NCBI RefSeq assembly: GCF_003014485.1
Contig: NZ_PYGA01000019.1
Span: 62,001-126,000, forward strand
DNA: 64,000 bases
Reading direction: 5' to 3'
DNA from: Murinocardiopsis flavida
Lineage (GTDB): Bacteria; Actinomycetota; Actinomycetes; Streptosporangiales; Streptosporangiaceae
Shown here: positions 1-11,309 of the stretch, in pieces
Position numbering within the stretch: the stretch's first letter is position 1
How the letters are laid out: every line of letters starts with the position of its first letter
Made by a program: the position numbers and the translations under genes
The notes under the pieces: generated by a model
What the model was told of the DNA's origin: nothing
Databases searched by the model: none
Seen by the model: the letters and a program-made list of their open reading frames with translations, nothing else

Positions 1-1130
<1,130 letters not shown>

Positions 1131-1181
1131 ACACCCGGGGCCGGGTGCCAAGTGCGCCCGGTCTCGGTAGGGTCGGGGGCG

Positions 1182-1769
1182 ATGAGCCATCCCCCGTTCC
1201 CGCCCCAGCAGCCAGCACCGCCGTCGAGAGAGCCCATGGACGACCGCAGTCAGCGCCCCGCCCCGCCGTTGGCACCGTGGGGGCCGCGTGCCGCCGCCCG
1301 CCTCGTCGACGTCGCGGTCGTCACCATCCCGGCGCTGATCGTGGCGCTGGTGTTCAGCCTGATCTGGATGGGCGCCCAGCTCACCCTGAACCTGGCATCG
1401 AACAGTTCCGGCGCGACGCAGGACAAGTTCGCCGTCATCTTCAGCGTCGCCCTGTACCTGTGCCTCACGGCGTACGACGTCGTCACGCTGACCAAGCTGC
1501 GCAAGACGTTCGGCAAACATCTGCTGAAGATCAGGGTCGCCTCGCTGGACAACCGCTCCTTCGAGCAGCCGATCCCGTTCAGCACCGTCCTGGTCAGAGC
1601 GGCAGTCTTCCACCTTTGGGTACTGTTCTTCTGGACGAACATCGTCCTTGTCGCCGGCCTTGCGATCGCCTCCCTCATCGCCTATGTTCTCTGGCCACTT
1701 TGGGACACGCCGTACCGGCAAGGGCTCCACGACAAGCTCGCGCGTACCGTAGTCGTGCGCACGGGCTAA
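1182..1769 (+). CDS. RDD family membrane protein
   Basis: This is a small integral membrane protein of the RDD family, whose general role is unsettled (some members are linked to ion exchange). The 195-residue product has about three hydrophobic segments (roughly residues 32-60, 85-105 and 145-175). It has the family features: an ARLVD motif entering the first helix, a TKLRKTFGKHLLKIRV segment after the second, and a C-terminal WPLWDTPYRQGLHDKLA motif. I chose ATG 1182 over the upstream GTG 1152 because a purine-rich GGTCGGGGG stretch lies just before it. It is followed by a second, longer RDD gene, suggesting local duplication. The substrate cannot be inferred. Confidence 0.8.
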   Translation: MSHPPFPPQQPAPPSREPMDDRSQRPAPPLAPWGPRAAARLVDVAVVTIPALIVALVFSLIWMGAQLTLNLASNSSGATQDKFAVIFSVALYLCLTAYDVVTLTKLRKTFGKHLLKIRVASLDNRSFEQPIPFSTVLVRAAVFHLWVLFFWTNIVLVAGLAIASLIAYVLWPLWDTPYRQGLHDKLARTVVVRTG

Positions 1770-1884
1770 CCTGGGCGCATCGGCACACGGCCCGGATCCC
1801 GAATTTGGTGCCCCCGCCGGGTCAGTGGAATGCTGAGCAGCCTTCAATCCAGACGATCGAACACACCCCGAGGTGCAAGCCCAC

Positions 1885-2733
1885 ATGAGTTACCCACCGC
1901 CGCCTGAACAGCCGCCGCACGGCGGGGGTCCTTACCAGCCCCAGCAGCCCGGCTACGGCTCGGGCCCGCAGCAGCCCCCCTACGGCGGCCAACCGGGCTA
2001 CGGCCCGCAGCAGCCGCCGCCCCCGCAGCCCCAGCAACCGGGGTACGGTTCCGGCCCGCAGCAGCCCTACCCCGGCGGCCAGCCGGGCTACGGCCCGCAG
2101 CAGCCGCCGCCCCCGCAGCCCCAGCAGCCGTACGGCGGCCAGCCCGGCTACGCCCCGCAGCAGCAGCCCTATGGCGGCCAGCCGGGCTACGGCCCGGGCG
2201 GGTACGGCCAGCCGCAGCGTCCCGCCGCAGGGTGGGGCGGGCGGTTCGGTGCCCGCGTCATCGACGGCTTCATCGTCGGCATCCCCGGCGGCATCGTCAT
2301 CGCCATCCTGTCCGCGGCCATGATGCCCACCGACATCATGTCGCCGAGCTACGCCGAGGACGTCGCCGCGGCCAGCGCCATGTCCATGGGCATCGGCTAC
2401 CTGATCCTCGCCGTCATCGGCATCGTCTACGAAGGGCTCATGCTCTCCAGCAAGGGCCAGACCCTGGGCAAGATGGCCGTGAGCGCGGTCGTCACCCCGC
2501 TGGGCGGCGCCGGGTACGGCGCCGGCCTGCCGGGCGGTACCGCCTACACCCGCGCCGCCGCCTGGTGGGGCGCCTACGCCCTCATGGGTGTGCTCGCGTT
2601 CATCGGCGGTGCGGGCCTGGCCGGCATCGCCGGCATCTACGTCCTCCTCAACGGCCTCTGGCCGCTGTGGGACAGCCAGAACCAGTCGCTGAACGACAAG
2701 ATCGCCAAGACCCTGGTCGTGTCGTCCCGCTAG
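1885..2733 (+). CDS. RDD family membrane protein with Gln/Pro/Gly/Tyr-rich N-terminal repeats
   Basis: This 282-residue protein has two parts. Residues 1-~115 are a low-complexity tail built from repeated QQPGYG, GGQPGYGPQQ and PPPPQPQQP blocks. The DNA beneath is itself repetitive (about 1930-2210). Residues ~118-282 form an RDD domain with GARVIDGFI at the first helix, KGQTLGKMAVSAVV after the second and WPLWDSQNQSLNDKIA near the end, closely paralleling the preceding gene. ATG 1885 is preferred; an in-frame GTG at 1873 would add four residues. Such tails are common on actinobacterial membrane proteins and are presumably cytoplasmic and disordered. Function is unknown. Confidence 0.8.
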   Translation: MSYPPPPEQPPHGGGPYQPQQPGYGSGPQQPPYGGQPGYGPQQPPPPQPQQPGYGSGPQQPYPGGQPGYGPQQPPPPQPQQPYGGQPGYAPQQQPYGGQPGYGPGGYGQPQRPAAGWGGRFGARVIDGFIVGIPGGIVIAILSAAMMPTDIMSPSYAEDVAAASAMSMGIGYLILAVIGIVYEGLMLSSKGQTLGKMAVSAVVTPLGGAGYGAGLPGGTAYTRAAAWWGAYALMGVLAFIGGAGLAGIAGIYVLLNGLWPLWDSQNQSLNDKIAKTLVVSSR

Positions 2734-2752
2734 TTCCACCGGTACAGCACAC

Positions 2753-2789
2753 GCGAGGGCGGTCCCCGGTTCACGGGGGCCGCCCTCGC
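2753..2789 (+). terminator. Intrinsic terminator-like hairpin after the RDD genes
   Basis: GCGAGGGCGG (2753-2762) pairs with CCGCCCTCGC (2780-2789). Inner pairs extend the stem to about 15 bp around a 7-nt loop. It sits 20 bp after the RDD stop codon. No long T-run follows, as is usual for hairpin terminators in high-GC actinobacteria. Confidence 0.6.
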
Positions 2790-2845
2790 TCTGTGTCCTG
2801 CGCATCCGCGGATCACCGGCCCCGCCGAGGGGCCGCCCGCACCCA

Positions 2846-2867
2846 GTACTACAGTCTGTCGTAGTAC
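2846..2867. promoter_or_regulatory. Perfect 7-bp inverted repeat, candidate BlaI/CopY-type operator
   Basis: GTACTAC (2846-2852) and GTAGTAC (2861-2867) are exact inverted repeats separated by AGTCTGTC, 37 bp upstream of the Rieske gene start. TACTAC...GTAGTA half-sites resemble those of BlaI/MecI-family repressors. No such repressor gene is visible in this window, so assignment to a family is inference. Confidence 0.4.
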
Positions 2868-2903
2868 GTAGGGCGGGCCGAGCGGAACGGGGAAGCGAGC
2901 ACG

Positions 2904-3326
2904 ATGCGGGAGCCGACGGGAACCGGGGTCACCCGGCGCAGGGTGCTGGGAGCGGCGGGGGCCGCGGGCGCCGCGGCAGTGGGGGCCGCCGCGTGCGCGA
3001 CCCCCGAGGAGGACCGGCCCACGCCGCACGACAAGCTGCACGGCACGGTGGTGGCGCAGACCGGCGACGTGCCCGAGGGCGGCGGCACGGTCATCGTCAA
3101 GAGCAAGCTGGTCCTCACCCAGCCCGCGAAGGGCGACTACAAGGCGTTCAGCGCGGTGTGCGCGCACGCCGGGTGCACGATCCAGGAGGTCAAGGAGAAC
3201 ATCCACTGCCTGTGCCACGGCAGCGAGTTCGACCTGGCGACCGGCGACGTGCTGGAGGGCCCCGCGAACAAGCCGCTGGAGCCCTTGGACGTCACCGTGG
3301 AGGGCACCGACATCACCCTGGTCTGA
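2904..3326 (+). CDS. Rieske (2Fe-2S) domain protein, Tat/lipobox-exported
   Basis: This is a 140-residue single-domain Rieske protein, probably an exported electron carrier. The N-terminus carries a twin-arginine motif (TRRRVLGAAG, residues ~10-19), a short Ala/Gly-rich hydrophobic stretch and a lipobox-like AAAC at about residues 30-33. That predicts Tat export with lipid anchoring outside the membrane. The cluster-binding motifs CAHAGC and CLCHGSEFD (CxH...CxxH) occupy the C-terminal half. ATG 2904 is preceded by a GGGGAAG ribosome site. It stands alone, with no cytochrome b or oxygenase partner beside it. A palindrome upstream suggests repressor control. The redox partner is unknown. Confidence 0.85.
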   Translation: MREPTGTGVTRRRVLGAAGAAGAAAVGAAACATPEEDRPTPHDKLHGTVVAQTGDVPEGGGTVIVKSKLVLTQPAKGDYKAFSAVCAHAGCTIQEVKENIHCLCHGSEFDLATGDVLEGPANKPLEPLDVTVEGTDITLV

Positions 3327-3346
3327 ACGGGTGCGCCGGTGCCGTC

Positions 3347-4528
3347 TCAGCCTTCGTCGGAGGGGGTCTCGCCCCGGTCGGTGTGGTGCGCGCCGCCCGA
3401 CTCCTTCCGCGCGCCGACCGGCAGCGGCGGCGTGCCGCGGCGGAACGCGGACTCGGGCCAGATGCCGGCGTAGCCCGCTGAGGAGTCGTCGGGCACGGTG
3501 AACTCGGTGCGGTTGCGCGGCAGCGCCTCGGGGAACTGCTCGGCGAGGTAGCCGATCATGTGCTCGCGGAGATCGCAGCAGAGGTCCCAGCGGGCGTCGG
3601 AGTCGGCGACGGTCACGACCGCGCGGAGTTCGATGAGCCCGCTTTCGAGGACCTCGGTCGCCTGGAGCGACCACCGGCGGCCGTCCCACAGGGGGTGGTT
3701 GGTGACGTAGGCGCCGACCTCTTCGCGGATCTTGTCGATGGGGACCTCCCAGTCGACCCGCAGCATCACCGCGCCGGTGATCGAGGTGCCCTGCTTGGTC
3801 CAGTTCTCGAACGCGTTGTTGGTGAAGTGGGAGACCGGGACGACGAAGCGCCGCTCGTCCCACAGCCGCAGCGTGACGTTGGTGAGGGTGAGCTCCTCGA
3901 CGCGGCCCCACTCCTCGTTGAACACCACGATGTCGTTGATGCGCAGGGTGTCGCTGAACGCGAGTTGCAGGCCGGCGAACAGGTTGCCCAGCGTGGACTG
4001 CGCGGCGACACCGGCGATGATGCCGATGAGGCCGGCGGAGGTGAGGATCCCGGCGCCCAGCGGGGCGAAGGCGTCGAAGGTGAACAGGATCGCCGCGGCC
4101 GAGAGGATCACGATGATGGACGAGATGACCCTGCGCAGCAGCTTCACCTGGGTCTGCAAGCGGCGCGAACGGCGGTCGGCGTCGGCGCTCTGGAGCGCGA
4201 GCCGGTCGAGGACGGTGTCGGTGACCGCGAACGCGGCCGCCAGCGCGAGCCAGGTGATCGACGCGATGAGCGCGATCGTCATCGTGTGCTGGAAGGTCGA
4301 CCAGCCGATGGGGGCGTCGCCGGTGAACCCCTTGGAGTCGGGGATGGCGATGTTCACCCCGACCACGGCCGCGGCGAAGTACGCGGCGTAGGTGCAGCGG
4401 TTGACCAGAGGACCGGCCATGCGCCACACCTTCGACAACTGGTGGGTGAGCAGCCAGTGCATCACCGTGACCAGGAGCACGGAGATCGCGACGGCGACGC
4501 CGAGCGCGATCCAATGTTCCAACTTCAC
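3347..4528 (-). CDS. MscS-family mechanosensitive ion channel
   Basis: The 393-residue membrane protein is a small-conductance mechanosensitive channel homologue, expected to open under hypo-osmotic membrane tension. There are about four hydrophobic helices: near residues 5-26, 40-60 and 75-100, and a pore-lining helix with GIIAGVAAQSTLGNLFAG. That is followed by the MscS beta-domain signature AFSDTLRINDIVVF and a cytoplasmic alpha/beta domain. The tail after residue ~355 is polar and probably disordered. The start is a GTG at 4526-4528, chosen because the protein there begins VKLEHW directly before the first helix with GAGGGGG just upstream. The reading frame stays open to 7396 only as an antisense shadow of uvrC. 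The gene is divergent from uvrC. Confidence 0.85.
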   Translation of the reverse strand: MKLEHWIALGVAVAISVLLVTVMHWLLTHQLSKVWRMAGPLVNRCTYAAYFAAAVVGVNIAIPDSKGFTGDAPIGWSTFQHTMTIALIASITWLALAAAFAVTDTVLDRLALQSADADRRSRRLQTQVKLLRRVISSIIVILSAAAILFTFDAFAPLGAGILTSAGLIGIIAGVAAQSTLGNLFAGLQLAFSDTLRINDIVVFNEEWGRVEELTLTNVTLRLWDERRFVVPVSHFTNNAFENWTKQGTSITGAVMLRVDWEVPIDKIREEVGAYVTNHPLWDGRRWSLQATEVLESGLIELRAVVTVADSDARWDLCCDLREHMIGYLAEQFPEALPRNRTEFTVPDDSSAGYAGIWPESAFRRGTPPLPVGARKESGGAHHTDRGETPSDEG

Positions 4529-4741
4529 GGCTGTGAGCCCCCTCAAAGGTAGAGAAACCGCCCGGTATCGGACCCAACCTAGAGCATCCAGATACCAAAC
4601 CGTGACATAACCGAGGTGACTTAGCGCATCGCCGAACGGGGCGTCCATGCTCCACGGTAGAACGCCGCGCGGCGTAGTGAACAGTACCCGGTCGGCCACT
4701 GCTCCCGTGGCGTCGCGCAGGATGTCCGAACCGGCGCCAGA

Positions 4742-6763
4742 ATGGTGGGTATGACAGCGCAACCCAAGCTGCGGCCCAAGCCCGGGTCGATCCCGACCGA
4801 CCCCGGTGTGTACCGCTTCCGCGACTCCCACGGGCGCGTCATCTACGTCGGCAAGGCCAAGAACCTGCGCGCCCGGCTCTCGTCCTACTTCCAGGACTTC
4901 GCGGGGCTGCACCCCCGCACCCAGTCGATGGTCGCCACGGCCGCCGACGTCGACTGGACCGTGGTGGGCACCGAGGTCGAGGCGCTCCAACTGGAGTACT
5001 CCTGGATCAAGCAGTACGACCCCCGGTTCAACGTCAAGTACCGCGACGACAAGAGCTACCCCTACCTCGCCATCACCTTCAACGAGGAGTTCCCCCGGGT
5101 CCAGGTCATGCGCGGCGCCAAGCGCAAGGGCGTGCGCTACTTCGGCCCGTACTCCCACGTGTGGGCCATCCGCGAGACCGTCGACCTGCTCCTGCGCGTG
5201 TTCCCGGTGCGCACCTGCTCCGCTGGGGTGTTCAAGCGCGCCAAGTCCAGCGGGCGGCCGTGCCTGCTCGGCTACATCGACAAGTGCGCGGCGCCGTGCG
5301 TCGGCAAGGTCACCCCCGCTGAGCACCGGGCGCTCGCCGAGGACTTCAGCTCCTTCATGGCCGGCGACACCAACCGCTATGTGCGCGGCATCGAGCAGCA
5401 GATGCGCGCCGCGGCGGGCGAGCAGGACTACGAGCGCGCGGCCCGGCTGCGCGACGACATCCAGGCGCTGCGCACCGCACTGGAGAAGCAGTCCGTGGTG
5501 CTGGGCGAGTCCACCGACTGCGACGTCATCGCCTTCGCCGAGGACCCTCTCGAAGCGGCGGTCCAGGTGTTCTACGTGCGCGGCGGGCGCATCCGGGGCC
5601 AGCGCGGCTGGGTCGTCGACAAGGTCGAGGACGTCGGCACCGGCCGCCTCGTCGAGCAGTTCATCGCCCAGACCTACGGCGCCATCGGCCCCGGCGACGC
5701 GGCCGACGCCGCCGACGGAGCGGCGGCGGCCATCCCCCGGGAGGTGCTCGTCTCGGAGCTGCCCGCCGACCCCGGCGCCGTCGACGCCTGGCTGGCCGAG
5801 CACCGCGGCGGCCCGGTGTCGCTGCGGGTGCCCAAGCGCGGCGACAAGAAGTCGCTGCTGGAGACCGTGGCGAAGAACGCGGCCCAGGCGCTGGCGCGGC
5901 ACAAGACCCAGCGGGCCGGCGACCTCACGACCCGCAGCAAGGCCCTCGGCGAGGTCCAGGAGGCGCTGGGGCTGGCCGAGGCGCCGCTGCGCATCGAGTG
6001 CTACGACGTCGCCAACCTCCAGGGCACCCACGTCGTGGCGTCCATGGTGGTGTTCGAGGACGGCATGGCGCGCAAGTCGGAGTACCGCCGCTTCAGCATC
6101 AGGGGCAGCGGCGCGGGCGGCGCGGAGCAGAACGACGTCGCCGCGATGCACGAGGTCATCAAGCGGCGGTTCACCCGCTACCTTGAGGAGAGCGAGAAGT
6201 CGGGCGAAGCCATCGGCGGCCCCGCCGGCGAGTCCGACGGCGAGGCGGGCCCCGAACCGGCGAAGTTCGCCTACCCGCCCAACCTCGTGGTGGTCGACGG
6301 CGGCCGCCCGCAGGTCGACGCGGCGCAGCGGGCGCTCGACGAACTGGGCGTCACCGACATCGCCGTGTGCGGTCTCGCGAAACGACTGGAGGAGGTATGG
6401 CTGCCGGGCGACGACGACCCGGTCATCCTCGCCCGCGCGGGCGAGGGGCTGTACCTGCTCCAGCGGGTGCGCGACGAAGCGCACCGCTTCGCCAACACCT
6501 ACCACCGGCAGATGCGGGCGAAGGCGCTCACCGGCAGCGCGCTCGACGACGTGCCCGGTCTCGGACCGGCCCGGCGCAACGCGCTGCTCAAGCACTTCGG
6601 CTCCGTGCGCAGGCTGGCGGCCGCGACCGTGGCCGAGATCGGGGAGGTCCCCGGTATCGGTGCGCGCACGGCGGCGACCATCCAGTCGATGCTGAACGGC
6701 GACCGCGATACTGGGAGCCAGGGCCCTGACCAGGGCGGGGCCCAACAATCCAATGGGGGATGA
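4742..6763 (+). CDS. uvrC: Excinuclease ABC subunit C
   Basis: UvrC makes the dual incisions around a lesion once UvrB is loaded. The 673-residue protein shows the N-terminal GIY-YIG domain ([19 protein letters not shown], residues ~18-40), a UVR domain near residues 215-250, the RNase H-like endonuclease core ([12 protein letters not shown] and [10 protein letters not shown]) and C-terminal tandem helix-hairpin-helix motifs ([30 protein letters not shown]). A spacer of ~25 residues rich in Gly/Glu interrupts the core near residue 490. ATG 4742 or ATG 4751 could be the start; neither has a clear ribosome site. It opens the conserved uvrC-rapZ-yvcK-whiA operon. Confidence 0.96.
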   Translation: MVGMTAQPKLRPKPGSIPTDPGVYRFRDSHGRVIYVGKAKNLRARLSSYFQDFAGLHPRTQSMVATAADVDWTVVGTEVEALQLEYSWIKQYDPRFNVKYRDDKSYPYLAITFNEEFPRVQVMRGAKRKGVRYFGPYSHVWAIRETVDLLLRVFPVRTCSAGVFKRAKSSGRPCLLGYIDKCAAPCVGKVTPAEHRALAEDFSSFMAGDTNRYVRGIEQQMRAAAGEQDYERAARLRDDIQALRTALEKQSVVLGESTDCDVIAFAEDPLEAAVQVFYVRGGRIRGQRGWVVDKVEDVGTGRLVEQFIAQTYGAIGPGDAADAADGAAAAIPREVLVSELPADPGAVDAWLAEHRGGPVSLRVPKRGDKKSLLETVAKNAAQALARHKTQRAGDLTTRSKALGEVQEALGLAEAPLRIECYDVANLQGTHVVASMVVFEDGMARKSEYRRFSIRGSGAGGAEQNDVAAMHEVIKRRFTRYLEESEKSGEAIGGPAGESDGEAGPEPAKFAYPPNLVVVDGGRPQVDAAQRALDELGVTDIAVCGLAKRLEEVWLPGDDDPVILARAGEGLYLLQRVRDEAHRFANTYHRQMRAKALTGSALDDVPGLGPARRNALLKHFGSVRRLAAATVAEIGEVPGIGARTAATIQSMLNGDRDTGSQGPDQGGAQQSNGG

Positions 6764-6767
6764 GCAC

Positions 6768-7652
6768 GTGCCGAACACCCTGAGCGGAGCACTTCCGCCG
6801 GAGATCGTCATCGTCACGGGGATGTCCGGCGCCGGCCGCAGCACGGCGGCGCGGGCGCTGGAGGACCTCGACTGGTTCGTGGTCGACAACCTCCCGCCCG
6901 GCCTGCTGCCCACCATGATCGACCTCGCCGGCCGCACCAAGGGCGCCGTGCCGAAGGTCGCCGCGGTGGTCGACGTCCGCAGCATGGCGTTCACCGAGGA
7001 CCTGCTGTCCACGGTCGAGGCGCTGCGCACCCGCGGCATCGCCGCCCGCGTGGTGTTCCTCGAGGCCGGCGACGAAACGCTAGTGCGCCGCTTCGAGGGC
7101 GTCCGCCGCCCGCACCCGTTGCAGGGCGACGGCCGCCTCACCGACGGCATCGCCCGCGAACGCGAGACCCTGCGCACCGTGCGCGACGAGGCCGACCTCG
7201 TCATCGACACCTCGCAGCTCAACGTCCACCAGCTCAAGGCGAAGGTCATCGGGTTCTTCGGCGAGGGCGAGAAGACCCACCTGCGGGCGAACGTCGTGTC
7301 GTTCGGGTTCAAGCACGGCCTGCCCGTCGACGCCGACCTCGTGGTCGACTGCCGGTTCCTGCCCAACCCGCACTGGGTGCCGGAGCTGCGCCCCATGAAC
7401 GGCCGCGACGCAGCGGTGCGCGACTACGTCCTCGCGCAGAAGGGCGCCAAGGAGCTGCTCGACGCCTACACCGAGGTGCTGCGCCTGCTCATCGACGGCT
7501 ACCAGCGCGAAGGCAAGCACTATCTGACGCTGGCCGTGGGCTGCACCGGCGGGAAGCACCGCAGCGTCGCCATGTCGGAGCAGTTCGGCGAGCGGCTGCG
7601 CGACGAAGGGCTCGACGTGCACGTCGTGCACCGCGATGTGGGACGGGAGTAG
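6768..7652 (+). CDS. rapZ: RNase adapter / nucleotide-binding protein RapZ (YvcJ family)
   Basis: RapZ-family proteins bind nucleotides. In enterobacteria they guide RNase E to small RNAs controlling GlmS; the actinobacterial role is less defined. The 294-residue product has a P-loop GMSGAGRST near residue 15, the DNLPPGLL motif after the first strand, and the conserved C-terminal domain with VGCTGGKHRSVA. I chose GTG 6768 because GGGGGA (6755-6760) sits 7 nt upstream; the upstream in-frame ATG 6753 lacks a site and overlaps uvrC. Spacing to uvrC is a few bases, so the genes are translationally linked. Confidence 0.94.
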   Translation: MPNTLSGALPPEIVIVTGMSGAGRSTAARALEDLDWFVVDNLPPGLLPTMIDLAGRTKGAVPKVAAVVDVRSMAFTEDLLSTVEALRTRGIAARVVFLEAGDETLVRRFEGVRRPHPLQGDGRLTDGIARERETLRTVRDEADLVIDTSQLNVHQLKAKVIGFFGEGEKTHLRANVVSFGFKHGLPVDADLVVDCRFLPNPHWVPELRPMNGRDAAVRDYVLAQKGAKELLDAYTEVLRLLIDGYQREGKHYLTLAVGCTGGKHRSVAMSEQFGERLRDEGLDVHVVHRDVGRE

Positions 7653-7656
7653 CCGC

Positions 7657-8691
7657 TTGCCGGAGCATCCGGACGACGGCGGCGACGCCGGCTCCCCGCC
7701 GCGCGTGGTCGCCCTGGGCGGCGGGCACGGGCTGCACGCCTCCCTGTCGGCGCTGCGCCGGGTCACCACCGACCTCACCGCCGTGGTCACGGTCGCCGAC
7801 GACGGCGGCTCCAGCGGGCGGCTGCGCCGGGAACTGGGCGTGCTGCCTCCGGGCGACCTCCGCATGGCGCTGGCGGCCCTGTGCGGCGACGACGAGTGGG
7901 GGCACACCTGGAGCGAGGTGGTGCAGCACCGGTTCCGCTCAGAGGGCGACCTGCACGGCCACGCGGTCGGCAACCTCCTCATCGTCGCCCTGTGGGAGCT
8001 GCTGGGCGACTCCGTCGCCGGCCTCGACTGGGTGGGCCAGCTGCTCGGCGCGCACGGCCGGGTGCTGCCGATGTCGTCGATCCCCTTGGACATCGTCGCC
8101 GAGGTCGAGGGCGCCGACCCCGCCCGGCCGACCGATGTCACCACGGTGCGCGGCCAGGTGGCGTGCGCGAGCACGAACGGCCGGGTCCGCTCGGTGTCGC
8201 TTGTCCCGGCGTCCCCGCCGGCGTCGCCGCCGGCCGTCAAGGCGGTGCGCGAGGCCGACTGGGTGGTGTTCGGGCCGGGGTCGTGGTTCACCAGCGTGCT
8301 CCCGCACCTGATGGTGCCCGAGCTCGCCGGGGCGCTCGTCGCCACCCGGGCGAAGCGGCTGGTCGCGCTGAACCTGTCGCCGCAGCGCGGCGAGACCGAC
8401 GGCTTCGCCCCGCACACCTACCTGGAGGTGCTCGCCGCGCACGCGCCCGCGCTGCGCATCGACGTGGTGCTCGCCGACGCCGCCATGGTCGACGAGCCGC
8501 AGGCGCTGCGCGACGCCGCGGCGAAGCTCGGCGGCCGGCTGGTGCTGGCGGAGATCGCGGCCGGCGACGGCAGCCCGCGGCACGATCCGCACCGGCTCGC
8601 CGCGGCGTTCGACGGCGTCTTCGGGGCGTCGCGGCCCGGGGCCGCCGCGCACCCGCCGCCGCCGGGCCGCCGCGCGGCCCGGCACGAATAA
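7657..8691 (+). CDS. yvcK: YvcK/CofD-like gluconeogenesis factor
   Basis: YvcK-family proteins bind UDP-sugars and are needed for growth and envelope synthesis on gluconeogenic carbon sources. The ~344-residue protein has the diagnostic VVALGGGHGLHASL motif near its start, ADDGGSSGRLR, LPPGDLRMAL, and the GNLLIVAL and FGPGSWFTSVLPHL blocks. The start may be TTG 7657, with GGGAG at 7645-7649 and 7-nt spacing, or ATG 7636, which overlaps the rapZ end by 17 bp without a ribosome site. The C-terminal ~25 residues are Pro/Arg-rich and not conserved. It is the third gene of the uvrC-whiA operon. Confidence 0.93.
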   Translation: MPEHPDDGGDAGSPPRVVALGGGHGLHASLSALRRVTTDLTAVVTVADDGGSSGRLRRELGVLPPGDLRMALAALCGDDEWGHTWSEVVQHRFRSEGDLHGHAVGNLLIVALWELLGDSVAGLDWVGQLLGAHGRVLPMSSIPLDIVAEVEGADPARPTDVTTVRGQVACASTNGRVRSVSLVPASPPASPPAVKAVREADWVVFGPGSWFTSVLPHLMVPELAGALVATRAKRLVALNLSPQRGETDGFAPHTYLEVLAAHAPALRIDVVLADAAMVDEPQALRDAAAKLGGRLVLAEIAAGDGSPRHDPHRLAAAFDGVFGASRPGAAAHPPPPGRRAARHE

Positions 8692-8853
8692 GCGTTTGTC
8701 GCGAAATGCGACTCGCCGTTTCCACCTGGGGTTTTGGACACGCGTCCCAGAGTCTGGCATTGCCGCGCGCGCCGAGTAGTCTGCGTCCTGACAAGCATCC
8801 GTGCCCACGCGGCACCGCGCGAACACCTGCGTTCCAGGGGGAGGACCACATCC

Positions 8854-9834
8854 ATGGCGATGACCGGCGTGGTGAAGGACGAGTTGAGCCGGCTGACCGT
8901 TCTCAAGCCATGCTGCCGCAAGGCTGAGGTGTCCACGATCCTGCGGTTCACGGGTGGCCTGCACCTGGTGAGCGGCCGGATCGTCATCGAGGCCGAGCTC
9001 GACACCGGTGCGGCGGCGCGGCGGCTGCGCAAGGACATCTCGGAGGTGTTCGGGCACGAGTCCGAGGTCGTGGTCCTGGCGCCCAGCGGCCTGCGCAAGG
9101 GCAACCGCTACGTGGTGCGGATCATCAAGGACGGCGAGAGCCTGGCCCGCCAGACCGGGCTGATCGACAACAACGGCCGCCCGGTGCGCGGCCTGCCGCG
9201 GCACGTGGTCGCCGGCGGCGCCTGCGACGCCGAGTCGGCGTGGCGCGGCGCGTTCATCGCGCACGGCTCCCTGACCGAGCCGGGGCGCTCCATGTCGCTG
9301 GAGGTCACCTGCCCCGGCCCCGAGGCCGCCCTGGCGCTGGTGGGGGCGGCGCGCCGCCTCAAGGTGCACGCCAAGGCGCGCGAGGTGCGCGGTGTCGACC
9401 GTGTCGTGGTCCGCGACGGCGACTCCATCGGCGCGCTGCTCACCCTCCTGGGGGCGCACCAGAGCGTGCTCGCCTGGGAGGAGCGCCGCATGCGCCGCGA
9501 GGTCCGCGCCACGGCGAACCGGCTGGCCAACTTCGACGACGCCAACCTGCGCCGCAGCGCCCGCGCCGCGGTGGCGGCCGGCGCCCGGGTCGAGCGGGCA
9601 CTGGAGATCCTCGGCGAGGAGGCGCCCGAGCACCTGGTCGCCGCCGGGCAGCTCCGGCTCGCGCACAAGCAGGCGTCGCTGGAGGAGCTGGGGCAGCTGT
9701 CCGACCCGCCGCTCACCAAGGACGCCATCGCCGGGCGGATCCGGCGGCTGCTCGCCATGGCCGACAAGCGCGCCTCGGACCTGCACATGCCCGGCACCGA
9801 CGCCAACCTCACGCCCGACATGCTCGTGCCCTGA
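8854..9834 (+). CDS. whiA: Sporulation/cell-division transcriptional regulator WhiA
   Basis: WhiA is a DNA-binding protein acting with WhiB to switch on division genes, including ftsZ and ftsW, during sporulation in streptomycetes. It descends from LAGLIDADG endonucleases but has no cutting activity. The 326-residue length matches the family. Visible are VVKDELSRL at the N-terminus, [37 protein letters not shown] of the LAGLIDADG-like fold, and a C-terminal helix-turn-helix region around [20 protein letters not shown]. The start is set by a strong GGGGGAGGA (8837-8845). A 162-bp gap separates it from yvcK. The dcw genes it is expected to control lie 5 kb downstream in the same window. Confidence 0.96.
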   Translation: MAMTGVVKDELSRLTVLKPCCRKAEVSTILRFTGGLHLVSGRIVIEAELDTGAAARRLRKDISEVFGHESEVVVLAPSGLRKGNRYVVRIIKDGESLARQTGLIDNNGRPVRGLPRHVVAGGACDAESAWRGAFIAHGSLTEPGRSMSLEVTCPGPEAALALVGAARRLKVHAKAREVRGVDRVVVRDGDSIGALLTLLGAHQSVLAWEERRMRREVRATANRLANFDDANLRRSARAAVAAGARVERALEILGEEAPEHLVAAGQLRLAHKQASLEELGQLSDPPLTKDAIAGRIRRLLAMADKRASDLHMPGTDANLTPDMLVP

Positions 9835-11185
<1,351 letters not shown>

Positions 11186-11215
11186 GCGCTGAGGCGGTAC
11201 CCGCGTTTGCGACCG

Positions 11216-11246
11216 GCGGTGGCGCCCCCAGCGGGGGCGCCACCGC
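11216..11246 (+). terminator. 14-bp perfect hairpin between gap and pgk
   Basis: GCGGTGGCGCCCCC (11216-11229) pairs exactly with GGGGGCGCCACCGC (11233-11246) around a 3-nt loop. It lies 31 bp after gap and 64 bp before pgk. It may be a partial terminator or an mRNA stabiliser that lets gap be expressed above pgk; a weak TTT follows. Confidence 0.6.
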
Positions 11247-11309
11247 GGTGTTTGCGGCACCGGCCCGCGCACCCGCTCCACCCGACATCGCTGCTGTGAG
11301 AGGACCCCC

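Noticed and set aside
3347-7396. 4-kb open frame on the minus strand spanning uvrC
   Set aside because: Only its last 393 codons (from 4528) look like a protein, the MscS channel. The remainder mirrors uvrC, an effect of very high GC3.
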